Assembly: GCA_020744425.1 (NCBI GenBank)
Contig: JAGMUV010000022.1
Span: 434,001-498,000 of the forward strand
Direction: 5' to 3'
DNA from: Dactylonectria macrodidyma
Lineage: Eukaryota > Ascomycota > Sordariomycetes > Hypocreales > Nectriaceae
Length of the DNA: 64,000 nucleotides
Position 1 is the stretch's first letter. Every line of letters starts with the position of its first letter. The notes under the pieces are model-generated. The model was not told the origin of the DNA, made no database searches, and saw nothing but the letters and a program-made list of their open reading frames with translations. Below are positions 12,381 through 23,688 of the stretch, piece after piece. The translations under genes were made by a program, and so were the position numbers.

Positions 12381-12818
12381 ATGGCACAGGGTAAGCCTAT
12401 TGTCGATGAAACAAAGGCACTCCGAAGAAGTTGTAGAGAATTGCTTGCAGCTCATATCAGTCAGATACCCCCCACCATACCAAAGAATATTGACTAACTA
12501 TTCACAGAGGATAGCACTGGCTTGACAATCGAGCCTGAAAAGGTTCGACTGGCAACCAAGAAGAGTGATGGGTATTCTTGGATGCTACGCTCATCAGAAG
12601 ATGATTACTTGTTCTCTAAGAACCTAAGTGACCGCAGCTTAAGTGCCTATAGAGAACTAAGCTCAGGGGTTGGCGAAAGATTCTATGCTGTTCCCTTCAT
12701 CGAGCCAACAGACATGCAACTTCTTCTAGAAGCGCCGCAGAGCTCTCGACCATCGTCGTCGCTAGACTCTTCTGACGACTCTATAGATTCCAGTGTTGCA
12801 GAATCCGATGTCCACTAG
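12381..12818 (+). CDS. Hypothetical protein, two exons, 106 aa
   Basis: Exon 1 is 12381-12390 (ATGGCACAGG, start context ACGACATGG). The intron 12391-12507 has donor GTAAGC, branch site TGACTAAC at 12491 and acceptor TTCACAG. Exon 2 is 12508-12818. Splicing gives MAQEDSTGLTIEPEKVRLAT and a 106-aa product ending in a Ser/Asp-rich tail (SSLDSSDDSIDSSVAESDVH). There is no signal peptide, TM segment or recognised domain. The intron signals are excellent, which is the main reason to believe the gene; the very short first exon means an alternative upstream exon is possible. Confidence 0.45.
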
Positions 12819-13640
12819 TATCAGTTTCTTGACTGGTTGTTCTTGTGAGAGTTATTGAGATTTCATCGGGGAGAGAGCCGACCAAAGAGGTTTGAGTTAA
12901 AGTACTGCTGACTTAAAAGTCATGGGTGACTTATTTCGCAACACCCATGTAGGGGAAACAGTGCTTGAATGCCTCTGTCTCCATGGCAAAGAGACCACCG
13001 TCGTCAAGTAAGGAAGTTGGGTGCCACTGTGTTGGGCAGGGGGACAAGAGGGACACCACCACCCGAAGTGACGGATGCCGTAGGGTAGGCGGGATGCGAA
13101 GCAGAGCGAGGATGGACAAGACTCGCAAAACAAAACAGACAAAAAGAGGGCCAGAGCTGCAATCAAGCGGCTGGCTAGAAAATAAATCAGATATCCCAGT
13201 TGATCAAATAAATCTCATCATAATGGCATCAAAAAACAATTCAATAACTCAAAAATAAAGGTGGGCAAGAACATGATTGATTGCTATCTGTGTCCGAGTG
13301 GTCTCTGCCTTTTATCTCAGACCAACTCCAGTTATCCTTATCGATAGCTTTATCAAGACCGGCACTCAAATTGGTCGGCCAATTAAAATGTCCGGGTCAT
13401 TCTAGCTAGTGGGCCCTCAGCCCCGACACACCACCACTGAGGGTAAATAAGCCCGGGATGGCTGTTCAGCTTAATTGGCTCAGTGACACCCTATGGGTTG
13501 CGGAGAACGACGTATTGCTTGTTTCCAAGAATGGTAATCTCCTATCCCAAACACAGGGATCAAACAAATTCCTTCGTGCGCTTCATCAATTCGTAGACTT
13601 TTAGACACGACCATTATATCATAATGAAGCGCCCGTCCGC
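12819..13640. other. Intergenic between convergent genes
   Basis: No recognisable coding sequence or repeat. It lies between the 3' end of the two-exon plus-strand gene and the 3' end of the minus-strand membrane-protein gene, so mainly 3' UTR and spacer are expected. Confidence 0.35.
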
Positions 13641-14603
13641 TCAGACGGTGCTCCTAGTCTCCACGATTGAAAGGCCTTCACCGAACCCGTCCGATATCCC
13701 CTGTGCGAGCCCATCAACCGTCCATATGAATGCTTCCAGAAGAGCTTGTCCAACTTTCCCGTCGTTCATCTGACACATCGTTTCGGTAAGGGACACACTC
13801 TGTTTCCCAATCAAGTTGACAAAATCGAGCCCATGGCCGACCACGGTCTCGGCGACCTTGTATTTCCGTTCCATCCGTGCTGTGTAGCGGAGGAGATACA
13901 TCAGATACGGCAGCAAGTAGCTGAGGACGAAGATCAAGTTGACCACGGTCATCTGGACACCGCGGTGCAGAATGGATCGCGGCCGGCCAGAAGCAGATTG
14001 GGTGGAGCCGGCTCCAGGCTGAACCGCGCCCATGTCCAGATGGGCAACGTCCTTGGGTAGAGCGGACTGGATCTGTCTCAGTTCGCAAACATCGAGGTCC
14101 TGGGGAAGTGCCTTGAGGAGATACGTCACACCATCAATGAAGGCCTTCCGCTCGAAAGTAACATCTTCCTCTGCGACTGCGGGCTTGCCTCCATCGATGG
14201 AGATTTTTACGAGACTAGTGCCTACAATGAAACATGATCAGCATGATGGATGAGTCTTGGCCCATGTCGCGGAATCCGCCATACCTTGCCGGGCAAACTT
14301 CCAATGAACACCAGAGGCCGCCTTGATAGCCTGATCATCATCGACCGACTCTGAGTAAAGAACCCAGTTCATCGGTCGCGGGCACACGGCCTTCGAATCC
14401 GCATCCTGATGAGCATCGCTCCGCTGGAGCATCTCAGTGACAAGTGGATCCTGGGTCAGAGTCGGGACATGGGCCTCTGAGAGTGGCCGAGGCTTGGGAA
14501 GCGCCTCTGAGACTTGGACGCCCGGTCGTAAGGTGTCACGGCTGATGATGAGGCGAAGGAATCGAATCGGACCCATGCCCGGCTGCAGCGATGGTGGAAG
14601 CAT
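13641..14603 (-). CDS. Hypothetical membrane-associated protein, two exons, 299 aa
   Basis: Exon 1 is 14603-14285 and exon 2 is 14221-13641, separated by a 63-nt intron (donor GTATGG, acceptor CATTGTAG). Joined coding length is 900 nt, giving 299 aa. A strongly hydrophobic stretch 'VVNLIFVLSYLLPYLMYLLR' (about residues 195-215) is the only membrane segment; a Cys/Gln-containing helical region precedes it. The C-terminal half (KVAETVVGHGLDFVNLIG..) may be amphipathic. I do not recognise a family. The start at 14603 has a second in-frame ATG nine codons later (MGPIRFLRL) that could be used instead. Clean splice sites and an intact frame support a real gene. Confidence 0.6.
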
Positions 14604-16199
14604 GGTAACAAATTTGATATCCTTCTATCGGTGATTTGATCAACCTTTGACCACTTCGAAGGCTGGCACAAAAGGACCTGTGATAGGACGCCATGTCGCC
14701 GAATGTTGCTCGTTATCATGCGACGCTGATCCAATAGCGGCGCGCGAAAATGAAGAATCATGTGGGCGACGATAGGACTATTTACCGCTTCAACATCCCG
14801 GGGTATAATGTTGGTGGGGCAAATCGACTCGGTAAGAATAATAAGTATACAATGATTTACGAGAAGAAAATGTGATGTTCCGGGGAGAAATACCGAGAGG
14901 TCAAGACCAGCCAATAAGTAGAAGAGGCTTCCAGTGACGCGAACTGTGTGTAGCAGGCCGGTAAGTTACGCTATTCTTTGTAAATCCTAGATCCCCCCAT
15001 ATGACATGTGAAAGCCAAAACTCTTGTGTCAGAATTAAAACAAGGAAGCGAAGAACATTATGACGCAAGAATGACCAACTATCGGCATCGCTAATTTTGT
15101 CGGCGTTGCTTTTTACTTTTACCAGTGAAAGCCAGCCTGTCCTCTCCGCCTCAGCACCCTTGCCATCTTCACATGTCAATAAGCTACCGAATATCAGGGA
15201 AAGGAAGGGGGGAGTAACCTCCCTCAATTTGATTTGGGGATGGCCATATTGTGGTGGTGCGGGAGTTGGCCGGGTACATCAAGACACCAATCAAGTCTTG
15301 GGGAGGCCAGGAATGGCTGGTGCTCTCCTCAACAATGACTGCAGAAGAATAAAATTATCGAAGGAGCAGTCTCCAAAGGTCAAGACATGAAATGTCTCAT
15401 CATCAAAGGTCCTCGCTTCCTCTAATTAACCCACAATCCAAATAACATAGGCAATCTCCCTGACCGTGTTAACAGTGTCAATAACGAGGTCAAATACCCC
15501 GTCGTTCGACGATGGCTGCTCCCTTTCGTTGGCATAACATGCCGGGAGGGGTGCGACTCATGCCACCATGCTCGGCTGTCAAGCTGTCAGCAGAAGTCCG
15601 ACGGTGCAAATCAAGATCTTCGAAACTCTAAGTCGTACCAGCCTGAGTCTACATCAGCATTTATCATATCCTCCATCCTCGTCTTTGACTAAGAACCTAG
15701 TCAATATCTTGGATGGATGAAGCGCCTCTCGTGATTAGGATTGCGGAAGATATCAGTGTTGTGGTTTATCGCCGTCTCTGGGGGATCCAGCATATCTTCT
15801 TGGTGCTTGAGCGTTGTCGATGGAAACATCGTAATCGTTTTCCGTCAGAAGACAACGAGTTTTTTCCTTTTTCCTGATCTGGGGAGCCTGCTTTCGTGGC
15901 CGCGCCAGCTTCATGACGCCGTCATCGGAATAATCACGGTGCGTAGCGAGTATCGCGAATGACCTTGCCCCCCATTATATCATTCTCACATCGGCGGCTC
16001 GACAATCTTTGAATCATCCATTTGCCACTGCAACCATGAGCGTAGCGTGGTATTTTGCGCTGGGCAAATCCACACTTATGGCTCTATAAGATTCAAGTGC
16101 GCACCTCATCCGTCTTAAGATGAGTTAACGTACTCGGATTTTTTGAATTATTGAATCTTGTCTAGCTTTCACTATAAGCCATTTTCTTGAGCAAAAATA
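14604..16199. other. Intergenic, divergent promoter region
   Basis: This spacer lies between the minus-strand membrane-protein gene and the plus-strand ECM15-like gene. It carries only short frames without family resemblance. TATAAG-like sequence near 16085 could serve the downstream gene. Confidence 0.3.
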
Positions 16200-16799
16200 A
16201 TGGATTATAGCCTGCTCTCGACTCCACCAGCGTGCTACGCTGACCTCTGTCTGGTTCCTGTAGGTTCTTCTTGATCCCCGGACTCTCAATTCCTGGGCAA
16301 GGTTTTGCCCTCTTTTTTTTTTTTTTTTTTTTCACATTTTCTTCAAATACTCATCCCCGGCCACAGGTTGGAACGGGAAAAACATCCATTGCTGCTGAAG
16401 TCGTAGAGGTAGAGCGCTTCCTGAAAACCTGTGGGCTGAAGTATACCATGCACTCATGTGGTACAACGATCGGTGAGTTGTCTACTTCTCTATTTAGAAA
16501 GCCCCTTACACCCACAACCACCAAATAAAAGGTTGAGAATTAGAGAGGCTGATAAAGGGCATTTTAGAGGGTAGCTGGGATGATGTTATGGCAGTGATTG
16601 GCAAAGCACACGCCGTGGTCCATCAGCTCGGCGTGGCAAGAATCCAGTCTTCCATCAGGGTTGGCACTAGGTAGGTGAATTTCCTGCCCTAGGTCAAGGG
16701 GCTGCTAGTAGTTTTACTTATGTACGACAACTCAGGACCGACAAGCAAGAGACGATGGAGGGTAAAGTTGAGCAAGTCAAGAATCTTGCATCTGAATAA
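16200..16799 (+). CDS. ECM15/YkoF-type thiamine-binding family protein (MTH1187 family), four exons
   Basis: Exons are 16200-16259, 16367-16472, 16568-16670 and 16736-16799. All introns are GT..AG (donors GTAGGT, GTGAGT, GTAGGT; acceptors CCACAG, TTTTAG, CTCAG) and all phases agree, giving 110 aa. Blocks are typical of the UPF0045/YkoF family (Pfam Thiamine_BP): YADLCLVPVGTGKTSIA, VEVERFLKTCGLKYTMHSCG, TTIEGSWDDVMAVIGKAH, and VRIQSS-like ARIQSSIRVGTRTD. Yeast ECM15 is about the same length; members form tetramers that bind thiamine-like ligands. Intron 1 contains a 19-base T tract (about 16314-16332). The gene appears complete, although splitting into four exons hides it from simple open-frame searches. 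Confidence 0.85.
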
Positions 16800-17293
16800 C
16801 TAAAGATGACGAAAGCCACGCCCCGATTTGAGTGGTGTAATTCGAGTTCTTTTTTTCCAGTTATGAAGGGGTTTGAAGAAGAGAAAGCGTAAAAAAGAAG
16901 AATCCAAATGGATTTCTCAGGAAGTAGCATTTTAGCCGCCCGTGAAATACATATCAGACTGAAGACCAGCGGCAGGACAGGCAGTTGGTCGACCTGTGTG
17001 CAGTAGGCGTTATGACTAGGCATGGTAGATGAGATGATGCAAATGCGAAAGAGAGATAGTGATGAGCAGCAACAGCCGTCGACGGAGTGGGTTCTTATAC
17101 TTGGTTGAACGAGATGGGGCTGGGTCCGGGCAAATTGTCTACCGATCCCAGACTCCAAGCAAAGCGTGAATAGGGATTAACAATGGCAAAGGAATAGAAG
17201 CATGTTGAACAGTACACACGGGACGGCGGATTGCCAAAAATAAATAAAATACAAATACTAATAATAGTTAGTTGGCACTTTCCCTAAACAATG
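16800..17293. other. 3' flank of the ECM15-like gene, no gene recognised
   Basis: Open frames here run antisense to the ECM15-like 3' end and do not resemble proteins. AT-rich sequence continues to the LTR-like repeat start at 17294. Confidence 0.35.
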
Positions 17294-17321
17294 TGTTGAA
17301 TAGTGGCAAAGGAAGCTCATG

Positions 17322-18243
17322 CAACTCTCTCCTGTAAAAAATTTTCCTTGGCACCCGCTGTTAGCGTTTTGCCAGCCACCGGCTGCTCAACCTCTTGGGC
17401 CTTCCGGCGCCCTTCCCCTCTCGACGCACGGGGTCTCAATACCCCATTACTGCCTTTCTCGTAGCTTCAAAGCTGCGTGACTGACCTCTGCAGTTGAGTA
17501 CTGCCCAGAGAACTCCTTTCTTCTGCAGCTTCGGCTGCCGCCTGGAACACAACCGGGCCCCGACGATTTGTCTCACTGCCTGAGACCACTAAACATAAAC
17601 CGCTGGGTCAAAATGGTACAGAGCTTGCCTGGAGACCGTGGAGTGGGCCAGTTATCTCCTCCACAAAGCAGCGTACTGGCCGCCTTGGGTTTTTCTCCTG
17701 TGAGTGTTTTTCTCCTGTGAGTGTTTTTCTCCTGTGAGTTTTTTCTCCTATGAGGGTTTTCCCTAAGGATGCACAGCTTTGGTCGCAGCTACTGGCGATC
17801 TTAGGGGACATGGACTTCCTGCTCTAGGGTGTGGAAAGCTATTTGATCTATCTGTGTAAGAGAATTCTCTGCTGGGGAGGGATCTGTTCTCGCTGACGGG
17901 ATGCCCTCTTGCAATAATGCGCCTTTGAGCCGATAATATGCTGGATGAACTAGATGGAAGTGGTAGTTGCATGGGAACTTAGCTCGGATTACCTGCATTA
18001 ATGTCCTATAGGACGTGCTTTGACGCAAACTACTGTAGGGGTGGCTATAGGTAGAAAGTGCCTTTTGGAGGTACTGAGCACGTATGCGGCTCCGATCCAA
18101 GAGGCCTTGCAGATAGTATGAGTGAGGTCCAATGTGGCAGCATTTGTAGATAGTTTGGCCCAGCACGTCCTGTGCCCCAATAGGGGGGACTTTCACGGGC
18201 CTCATGGCCCCCCGGACGAAAAATATACATACATACATACATA
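17322..18243 (+). mobile_element. Non-coding retroposon insertion, 14-bp target duplication, CATA tail
   Basis: The 922-bp insert is bounded by perfect 14-bp direct repeats, AAAGGAAGCTCATG at 17308-17321 and 18244-18257. It ends in ATACATACATACATACAT plus AAAA next to the right duplication, the pattern left by target-primed reverse transcription. Its 3' third matches the insertion at 27086-27416 on the other strand. No endonuclease, polymerase or RNase H coding is visible, so it is a SINE-like element or the 3' UTR of an unknown LINE. A 17-bp minisatellite (TTTTTCTCCTGTGAGTG, about four copies, 17690-17760) lies inside it. Confidence 0.8.
17690..17760. repeat. 17-bp minisatellite inside the retroposon
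   Basis: About four tandem units of TTTTTCTCCTGTGAGTG; the last unit has drifted (CTCCTATGAGGG). It lies within the 17322-18243 insertion. Confidence 0.8.
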
Positions 18244-18471
18244 AAAGGAAGCTCATGGAAGTAGCTTGAAAGGCTGATAAATATTGTCATCAAAGATAAT
18301 AGTTGCCACCTATTGCCACAGGCTTAGCAAGCAGCTTCCAGTTGATTCCACATAGCACAGAAAAGGCATATAGAGCTTGCTCCAAGACCTCAAGCAGCAA
18401 GCGGGAGAGAGAAGTTACACAAAAAGATGAATAACAAGAAGTCTAGGTGTTGACATGCCCACTACCCAACA

Positions 18472-18984
18472 GGTGGCGAGGGACCCCCCGTTCGGCCACC
18501 AAGCTTATGGAGCGTAACACAAAAAATGTTTGGATGTGCTATCGCGTGGGGTGCTAGGATCGAAGGGAGGCCTCCTGCTACAGGAGGGTTCCATGGGGAA
18601 CCCTTGCTGGCTGGATACTCTACAGTGATTTGGTGCTGCCGTTAAGTCATCTATCGCCCTTATACACGTACTTCTGGAGAAGTTGGCTCTTGTTTTATTC
18701 CATTACTCTTGTCGTCAGCTAGAGAATTATCACATCGTTGAGGGGGGAGGCTTCCCTAAATCCTTCTACCACTTGAGAATGCGACATCGACAGTCTTGTG
18801 CGTTGGACAGCACCTAGGATGGAAGAGACGTTACACGAATTCTCAATGCCAGCCTGGGGGTTTGTTGATACACGCTGAAGACCGACGACAAGTTCATTAT
18901 CTGGTTCACAAAATCCCGGATCCTCCACTATCATACAGTAATCATCCCTTCATCAATACCCAAACAGCTCTCTTCCCCATCCGC
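18472..18984. other. Intergenic, no gene recognised
   Basis: Sequence beyond the LTR-like end has no recognisable frame. If the repeat were a 5' LTR, a primer-binding site would start near 18472 (GGTGGCGAGGG), but no internal retroelement coding follows. Confidence 0.3.
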
Positions 18985-19257
18985 CTACCGCTTCTTAAAG
19001 TTCCCAGCATCTTCAACCCTCTTTGATACCTCGTTGAGTCCAGATTCAACCCCGGTCCCCAATTTCCCAAGAGGGTCGCCCACCTTAAGCCCCGTCGGCG
19101 CAGTCGCACTATTAAGAGTGTCACCAACGCCTCTCATTAATGCGCCTGTAGTAGAACCGACGGTGCGCCCCAAACTGCCGACAGTATTTCCCAGCGTGCT
19201 AGTCACGAGGTTGGCAGGCCCCGTGGCTTGGTCGGCAGCGGTCTTCTGTTCGGGCAT
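18985..19257 (-). CDS. Small Gly/Thr-rich protein, function unknown, 90 aa
   Basis: The frame starts at the ATG at 19257 (MPEQKTAADQATGPANLV) and ends at 18985 with NFKKR. A Gly-rich pseudo-repeat runs LGNTVGSLGRTVGSTTGAL, then LKVGDPLGKLGTGVESGL, suggesting an amphipathic, LEA-like or membrane-surface helix. No signal peptide, TM segment or cysteine is present. Similar short Thr/Gly-rich proteins are common and uncharacterised in ascomycetes. An upstream ATG 12 codons earlier is less likely because the preceding residues look like leader translation. A CACGTG motif lies about 20 bases upstream of the chosen start. Confidence 0.6.
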   Translation of the reverse strand: MPEQKTAADQATGPANLVTSTLGNTVGSLGRTVGSTTGALMRGVGDTLNSATAPTGLKVGDPLGKLGTGVESGLNEVSKRVEDAGNFKKR

Positions 19258-20527
19258 CTTGTATGAGCGGTTGTGGTCACGTGCGTGGGTCACGCGTCTC
19301 GTAAGACTTGAAGCTTCAATTTTGTTTGATGTTCAGAGGGAGCCAAGTCTAGTAAATCCAAGTGATAATTCAAGGTAAGTTTAGCTGATTTAACGTGGAG
19401 GTTTCAGTCTTTTTTAGGCCCATCTCGTTGAGGGGAGTTCCAAGCAATGACGTCAACACAAGGTGCTGTTCCGCAACCATTGGCTAGACGCTCACCTTAC
19501 CCCAGTCAAAGATGACGTTGGGCAAGACGCGTCTGCATCTCATCTTGCTACGAAAGATCTTGACCTGGTTGCCACTTTCATGGGGTCTCTAGGGTAGGAC
19601 GACTGGATCGCAACTTGGTTTGTTGAGCTTTTGCCAGTTTGACGTAACAATTTCTTGGATGATTCGCCCTCAGATTCAGTTGCGAGAGATTGTGGATTCT
19701 CAAGATGGATGGCTGCGTTGAATTCGAGGTTGAGCAGAGCGGCTCGTGTATGCTTAGGCTGTTGTATCCGGGCACCACGCTGGATAAGATATGGAACCAT
19801 CGTCCCCTTGATTCTTCACCAGAGCTGCCACCCCTCGCTTGGCATGATCATTCCGATGTTCTCCTCAGCCTCTCCATGACGTGATCTGACATGTGTTGAG
19901 GCATAATTCCTGATTCTCAAGTCTGCCTTGCCTATACTTGTGGAGGTACAGCGAGTGATACCAACTCTAGACAATAAGTCAAACACACATAATGTGGTTC
20001 AACAGTATCCCCGCGCATATCAGTACCTCGCGGACTGTTAAGGGGCTGCATTCAAATTTGGCTGCAGCGCTAACACGTGATTCCCGACTTATTCCCAGTG
20101 CTAGTGCTGCAGCATAATATGCGCGGGGTGCTGATGAACCATTGAGGTCAGAGAGGAAACCATACATCAGCCCACCACGCAATCGGGGCGGCTCATCAAA
20201 AGTCCTAGGAATCAATAGAGATATCAATATTATATTTGACTGAGGGCGTCGTTTGCGAATAACCGTCATCTTGGCCAAATTCTGCGTAAGTGAAAGAGTT
20301 GAGTTTTGGTGGTGGAATTCCTTTTTTGCCTGCCGAAAGGGTGGGGTTGTCAAAAGGGTGGTGGTGCATGGTATGTGTCAAATATTAGAGGAATGTGATG
20401 TCTATTCCTGCCTTCCTCCTCTTTAACAGAGGACTCGCAGCGGCCTTTTTATACAGATATACCCTTGTCATCATAGGGGCTACAATAAGGTTCTTTTAAG
20501 ACCGGATCTAAAGGATCCGGGCCTTTG
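19258..20527. other. Intergenic; one uncertain minus-strand frame
   Basis: A minus-strand frame at 20353-19979 contains a helix-turn-helix-like run (SAAAKFECSPLTVREVL) and lies downstream of a GTATAAAAAGG TATA-like box (about 20450, minus strand). A second ATG in another frame (MHHHPFDNPTLS) is nearer the box. I could not join them into a convincing spliced model. It could be a decayed transposase N-terminus. Confidence 0.25.
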
Positions 20528-23500
20528 AGCAGCGCTCATCATAAATCAACTCAATCAATCAATCACCCCAATCAAATCAATCAACCCAGCCGATTCCTCG
20601 CTTCAATCAAATCAATTCCAGCGATTTGCAAGTTGACATGATTTGATAAAGTTGATATGTGCTATACTACATCCGAACTGTCCAAAAGGATTAACATGGT
20701 CTGCCCTGCGCCGGTCCTACCCTGTACAAGATGGCCACAGATAGGTGACACTTCTTGCTCCCATATAAAGTCGTAGCCTGATTGGTACCCACTATCGCTA
20801 GCTAACCCACACCAAACCCTGGACCGGCTGACACGCTCTGCATCCTACCGCGACGCGTCAACTTCGCCATCAACACCACATAACACCAGCAACAAGATGC
20901 CGGACTCGCCAGCGCTCTCTTCACCGGCGAGTCTTCTGCCGGAGATTTCAACGCCTTGCCCCACCCCACTCTTTCCTTCTGCGTTCTCGCGACTATCACA
21001 ACCAAGGACTGTGGCCCAGCAGCTCGAGGAGGCTGCCGTCGGAGAGCTGCCTGCTAACCCGACTATTGAGGATCTACCGAAGGTCGTCTGGAAAAACCGT
21101 CGCTTCGTCCAAGAAGCTTCACTAGCTCGGAAGGGTGCAAAAGGCAGAAAAAGCTGGATCAGATCGCATGGCATGTTCTTCGTCGAATTGAATCACCAGG
21201 AGCAGCCAATCGGTCATGTGTGGTGCTGCAGTCGATGTGACACGAAGGGTCGACCGGAATTTTTCTCAGTACAAGCTACATCCTCTGCAGCAGATCATCT
21301 TCGGAAGTATGTATTCATCCCCTACACTGACATACTGTATCCATCTACTGACTTGCGCAGAGCTCACCGGATCACCCCAGCGAGCCAGTCAAGCCCCAGC
21401 GACGATAGCGCGATCGATCTCCACTCTCATACAACCGCCAAACGACCGCGGCTTGACCAGAGCATGATACCAAGGGCAAAGGTCAAAGCTGTACAAGAAC
21501 TAAGTGTTGGGTTTGTCATTGACAGTGACGTGCCATTTACAATATTTGAGCATAGGTTTCTAAAGGAGCTCTTTTATCGGTTCGACCATGAATTAGCGCT
21601 CCAGATTCCTTGGAGTAGCAGTTCTATTTCTAGAGAGCTACAGAGGATCTTTGACTCTAAGAGGGATATCATCAAAGCGGAGCTAGGCAGTGCCCTAACG
21701 AAAATTCACATCAGCTTTGATCTCTGGACATCACCGAACCGCCTTGCGATAATGGCTGTTTTTGCACACTTCATAGACAAACTCGGGTACCAACAGTCCA
21801 GGTTGCTCGCTCTACGTCGTCAGTTAGGTACTCATAGTGGTGAGAACCTTGCTAATACACTGTTCGACGTCGTTCAACTGTGGGAGATTCGAGGACAGAT
21901 TGGGACTGTCATTTCTGACAACCTGGCCACGAATGATACGTGTCTGCACTACTTCTACAGGCTGCTTGACCCTTCGATTAGGCCTGCTGATATTAAGGCC
22001 CGTCGGATGCGTTGCTACGGCCATGTTCTTAACCTTGTTGCCCGTGCGTTTCTTTTCGGCAAAGACGCCGACTCTTTCGAGCTAGAGTCAGATATTAACG
22101 GCATGAGAGGTCTTCCGGAGCAAGATCTTCGCCATTGGCGTTCAAAGGGTCCAATTGGGAAGCTCCACAATATTGTCAAGTTCATCCGATCGTCACCTCA
22201 GCGCAGCGAATATTTCAAGCGCATTGCTCACGAGCAGGAGTACGAAGGATACCGTCTTTGCGAGGAATCAACTGCCGAGCTTGAGGTCGTCTTGAACAAT
22301 GAAACGCGGTGGAATTCTACTTATATGATGATTGAGAGGGCTCTGCGGAAGCAGACTGACATCAGGGCCTTCATCTTTGCACTCGAAGGCGAGCAAGACG
22401 AAGCAAAACGCATCCCTGCTGATGACATCTTATCCAACGAGGATTGGCGCGTTCTCGGCGAGGTTAACGAGATTCTTACGCCTCTATACCTTCAGACGAT
22501 GCGAACCCAAGGCTGGGGTAAAGGCGACGGCCACGGGCGCCTCTGGGAAGTTTTGGTAGGGATGGAATACCTGCTCGAGCATTTTGAGGACTGGAAGGGC
22601 TTCTACAATGAGGTTACAGCCGAGACAATAAGGGTGACGAATCTAGATGACCTTGAGCCGATTGGAATAGCGTCTACGCCCCTGACGGAGTCCAAAACCC
22701 GACCGACCCGTGCCCGTCGTCGCCCTGCTCGCTTCGATGACGATGAGGTTTATGTATCTCAACAGCGAAGCCAAATGTCAAGATTCACGGTGTCTGCGTT
22801 GCCAGAGCGCTCTCAGACTGAATATGCGGCGCTTGATAAGTCACTGGCGTATGAGGTCTCCCAGAAGAGCTCATTACGAGCAGACCACCGAGCATATATC
22901 CGGGCATCTATCAACAACGGCTGGAAGAAGCTGGATGAGTATTACAGCAAGCTCGGAGAGTCTCCCTTGTTCGCGGCAGCAGTCATCCTTCATCCGAGAT
23001 TCGGCATCAGCTGGTTGGAGGCTACTTGGGTCACTGAGGAGCAATTGGCCTGGGTTCGCGATGCGAAGGCAGGCATAAAGGACTACTTCGCGCGGTGGTA
23101 TCATACTAGCCAGCAGAAGGACAAGGAACAGTCCAAGTCCGCTCCTTTATCAATGAAAATGGGTAAGGAGGATGACCACTACACCCAATGGATCAACAGC
23201 AGAACGAGAAAGATATTTGCAACGGGCGGCAGTGTCAGCGAGCTGGATAAGTACCTCCGTCTCGAGCCACAAGATACGCAGGAGCCGATCCAATGGTGGA
23301 GAGACCACAAGCCTTCATTCCCGATATTAAGCAGCTTTGCCTTGGACGTCTTTGCCATTCCGGCGATGGCGACTGACTGCGAGAGACAGTTCAGCCTGGC
23401 CAAGCTGACGCTAACATCTCAAAGGCTCTCAATGGGCGCGGATACGCTGGAGCGAGTTCATTGCCTGAGGAACTGGGTCCGACACGGCGGGGTAAAGCTA

Positions 23501-23688
23501 GGCAGTTGGGTAGGTAATTGAGACTTGGGGTGGGCGAAATACCTTCACATACTAGGTATATAGGTCGTCCATACAGTTGATTGAGAGGGGCCAATCAAAT
23601 CAAACAAATCAACTTTGGATCGGAAGCCCATCAAACAAATCAACTTTTACCCCAAAGTTGATTTGATTGATTTATGATGAGCGCTGCT
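20528..23688 (+). mobile_element. Complete BED-type hAT transposon with 22-bp terminal inverted repeats
   Basis: The ends carry a perfect 22-bp inverted repeat beginning AGCAGCGCTCATCATAAATC (20528-20549 and 23667-23688). Both subterminal regions are packed with AATCAA/CAATCAAATC motifs in both orientations, as is usual for hAT transposase binding sites. A single transposase gene fills the interior. No 8-bp target duplication is visible (GGCCTTTG left, GTCAAGTC right), so a flank has been rearranged. The right end touches a LINE ORF1 directly. Confidence 0.85.
20897..23521 (+). CDS. hAT-family transposase with N-terminal BED zinc finger
   Basis: The frame is open across 874 codons; removing a 54-nt intron (21307-21360; GTATGT donor, TACTGAC branch, CGCAG acceptor) gives 856 aa in the same phase. 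The intron interrupts the BED finger: WCCSRCDTKGRPEFF supplies the Cys pair, and splicing joins HLRK to AHRI to supply the His pair. Catalytic-core landmarks follow: ISFDLWTSPNRLAIM, then GTVISDNLATNDTCLH and RRMRCYGHVLNLVA, then ETRWNSTYMM. The C-terminal dimerisation block reads LDVFAIPAMATDCERQFSLAK. Start at 20897 follows a CA-rich leader. The gene shows no stops or frameshifts, so the element may be recently active, unlike most other elements here. Confidence 0.9.
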   Translation: MPDSPALSSPASLLPEISTPCPTPLFPSAFSRLSQPRTVAQQLEEAAVGELPANPTIEDLPKVVWKNRRFVQEASLARKGAKGRKSWIRSHGMFFVELNHQEQPIGHVWCCSRCDTKGRPEFFSVQATSSAADHLRKYVFIPYTDILYPSTDLRRAHRITPASQSSPSDDSAIDLHSHTTAKRPRLDQSMIPRAKVKAVQELSVGFVIDSDVPFTIFEHRFLKELFYRFDHELALQIPWSSSSISRELQRIFDSKRDIIKAELGSALTKIHISFDLWTSPNRLAIMAVFAHFIDKLGYQQSRLLALRRQLGTHSGENLANTLFDVVQLWEIRGQIGTVISDNLATNDTCLHYFYRLLDPSIRPADIKARRMRCYGHVLNLVARAFLFGKDADSFELESDINGMRGLPEQDLRHWRSKGPIGKLHNIVKFIRSSPQRSEYFKRIAHEQEYEGYRLCEESTAELEVVLNNETRWNSTYMMIERALRKQTDIRAFIFALEGEQDEAKRIPADDILSNEDWRVLGEVNEILTPLYLQTMRTQGWGKGDGHGRLWEVLVGMEYLLEHFEDWKGFYNEVTAETIRVTNLDDLEPIGIASTPLTESKTRPTRARRRPARFDDDEVYVSQQRSQMSRFTVSALPERSQTEYAALDKSLAYEVSQKSSLRADHRAYIRASINNGWKKLDEYYSKLGESPLFAAAVILHPRFGISWLEATWVTEEQLAWVRDAKAGIKDYFARWYHTSQQKDKEQSKSAPLSMKMGKEDDHYTQWINSRTRKIFATGGSVSELDKYLRLEPQDTQEPIQWWRDHKPSFPILSSFALDVFAIPAMATDCERQFSLAKLTLTSQRLSMGADTLERVHCLRNWVRHGGVKLGSWVGN

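Larger units (their letters stand above)
17294..18471 (+). repeat. LTR-like repeat (TGTTG...CAACA) split by a retroposon
   Basis: Removing the insert and one copy of its target duplication leaves about 240 bp that begin TGTTGAATAG (17294) and end CCCAACA (18471). These are the TG..CA-type inverted ends expected of a fungal LTR. The first 200 bp match the inverted copy at 3170-3353, which lacks the insert. No 5-bp duplication flanks the repeat (CAATG versus GGTGG), so it is a decayed or partial LTR and not a clean solo LTR. Confidence 0.6.
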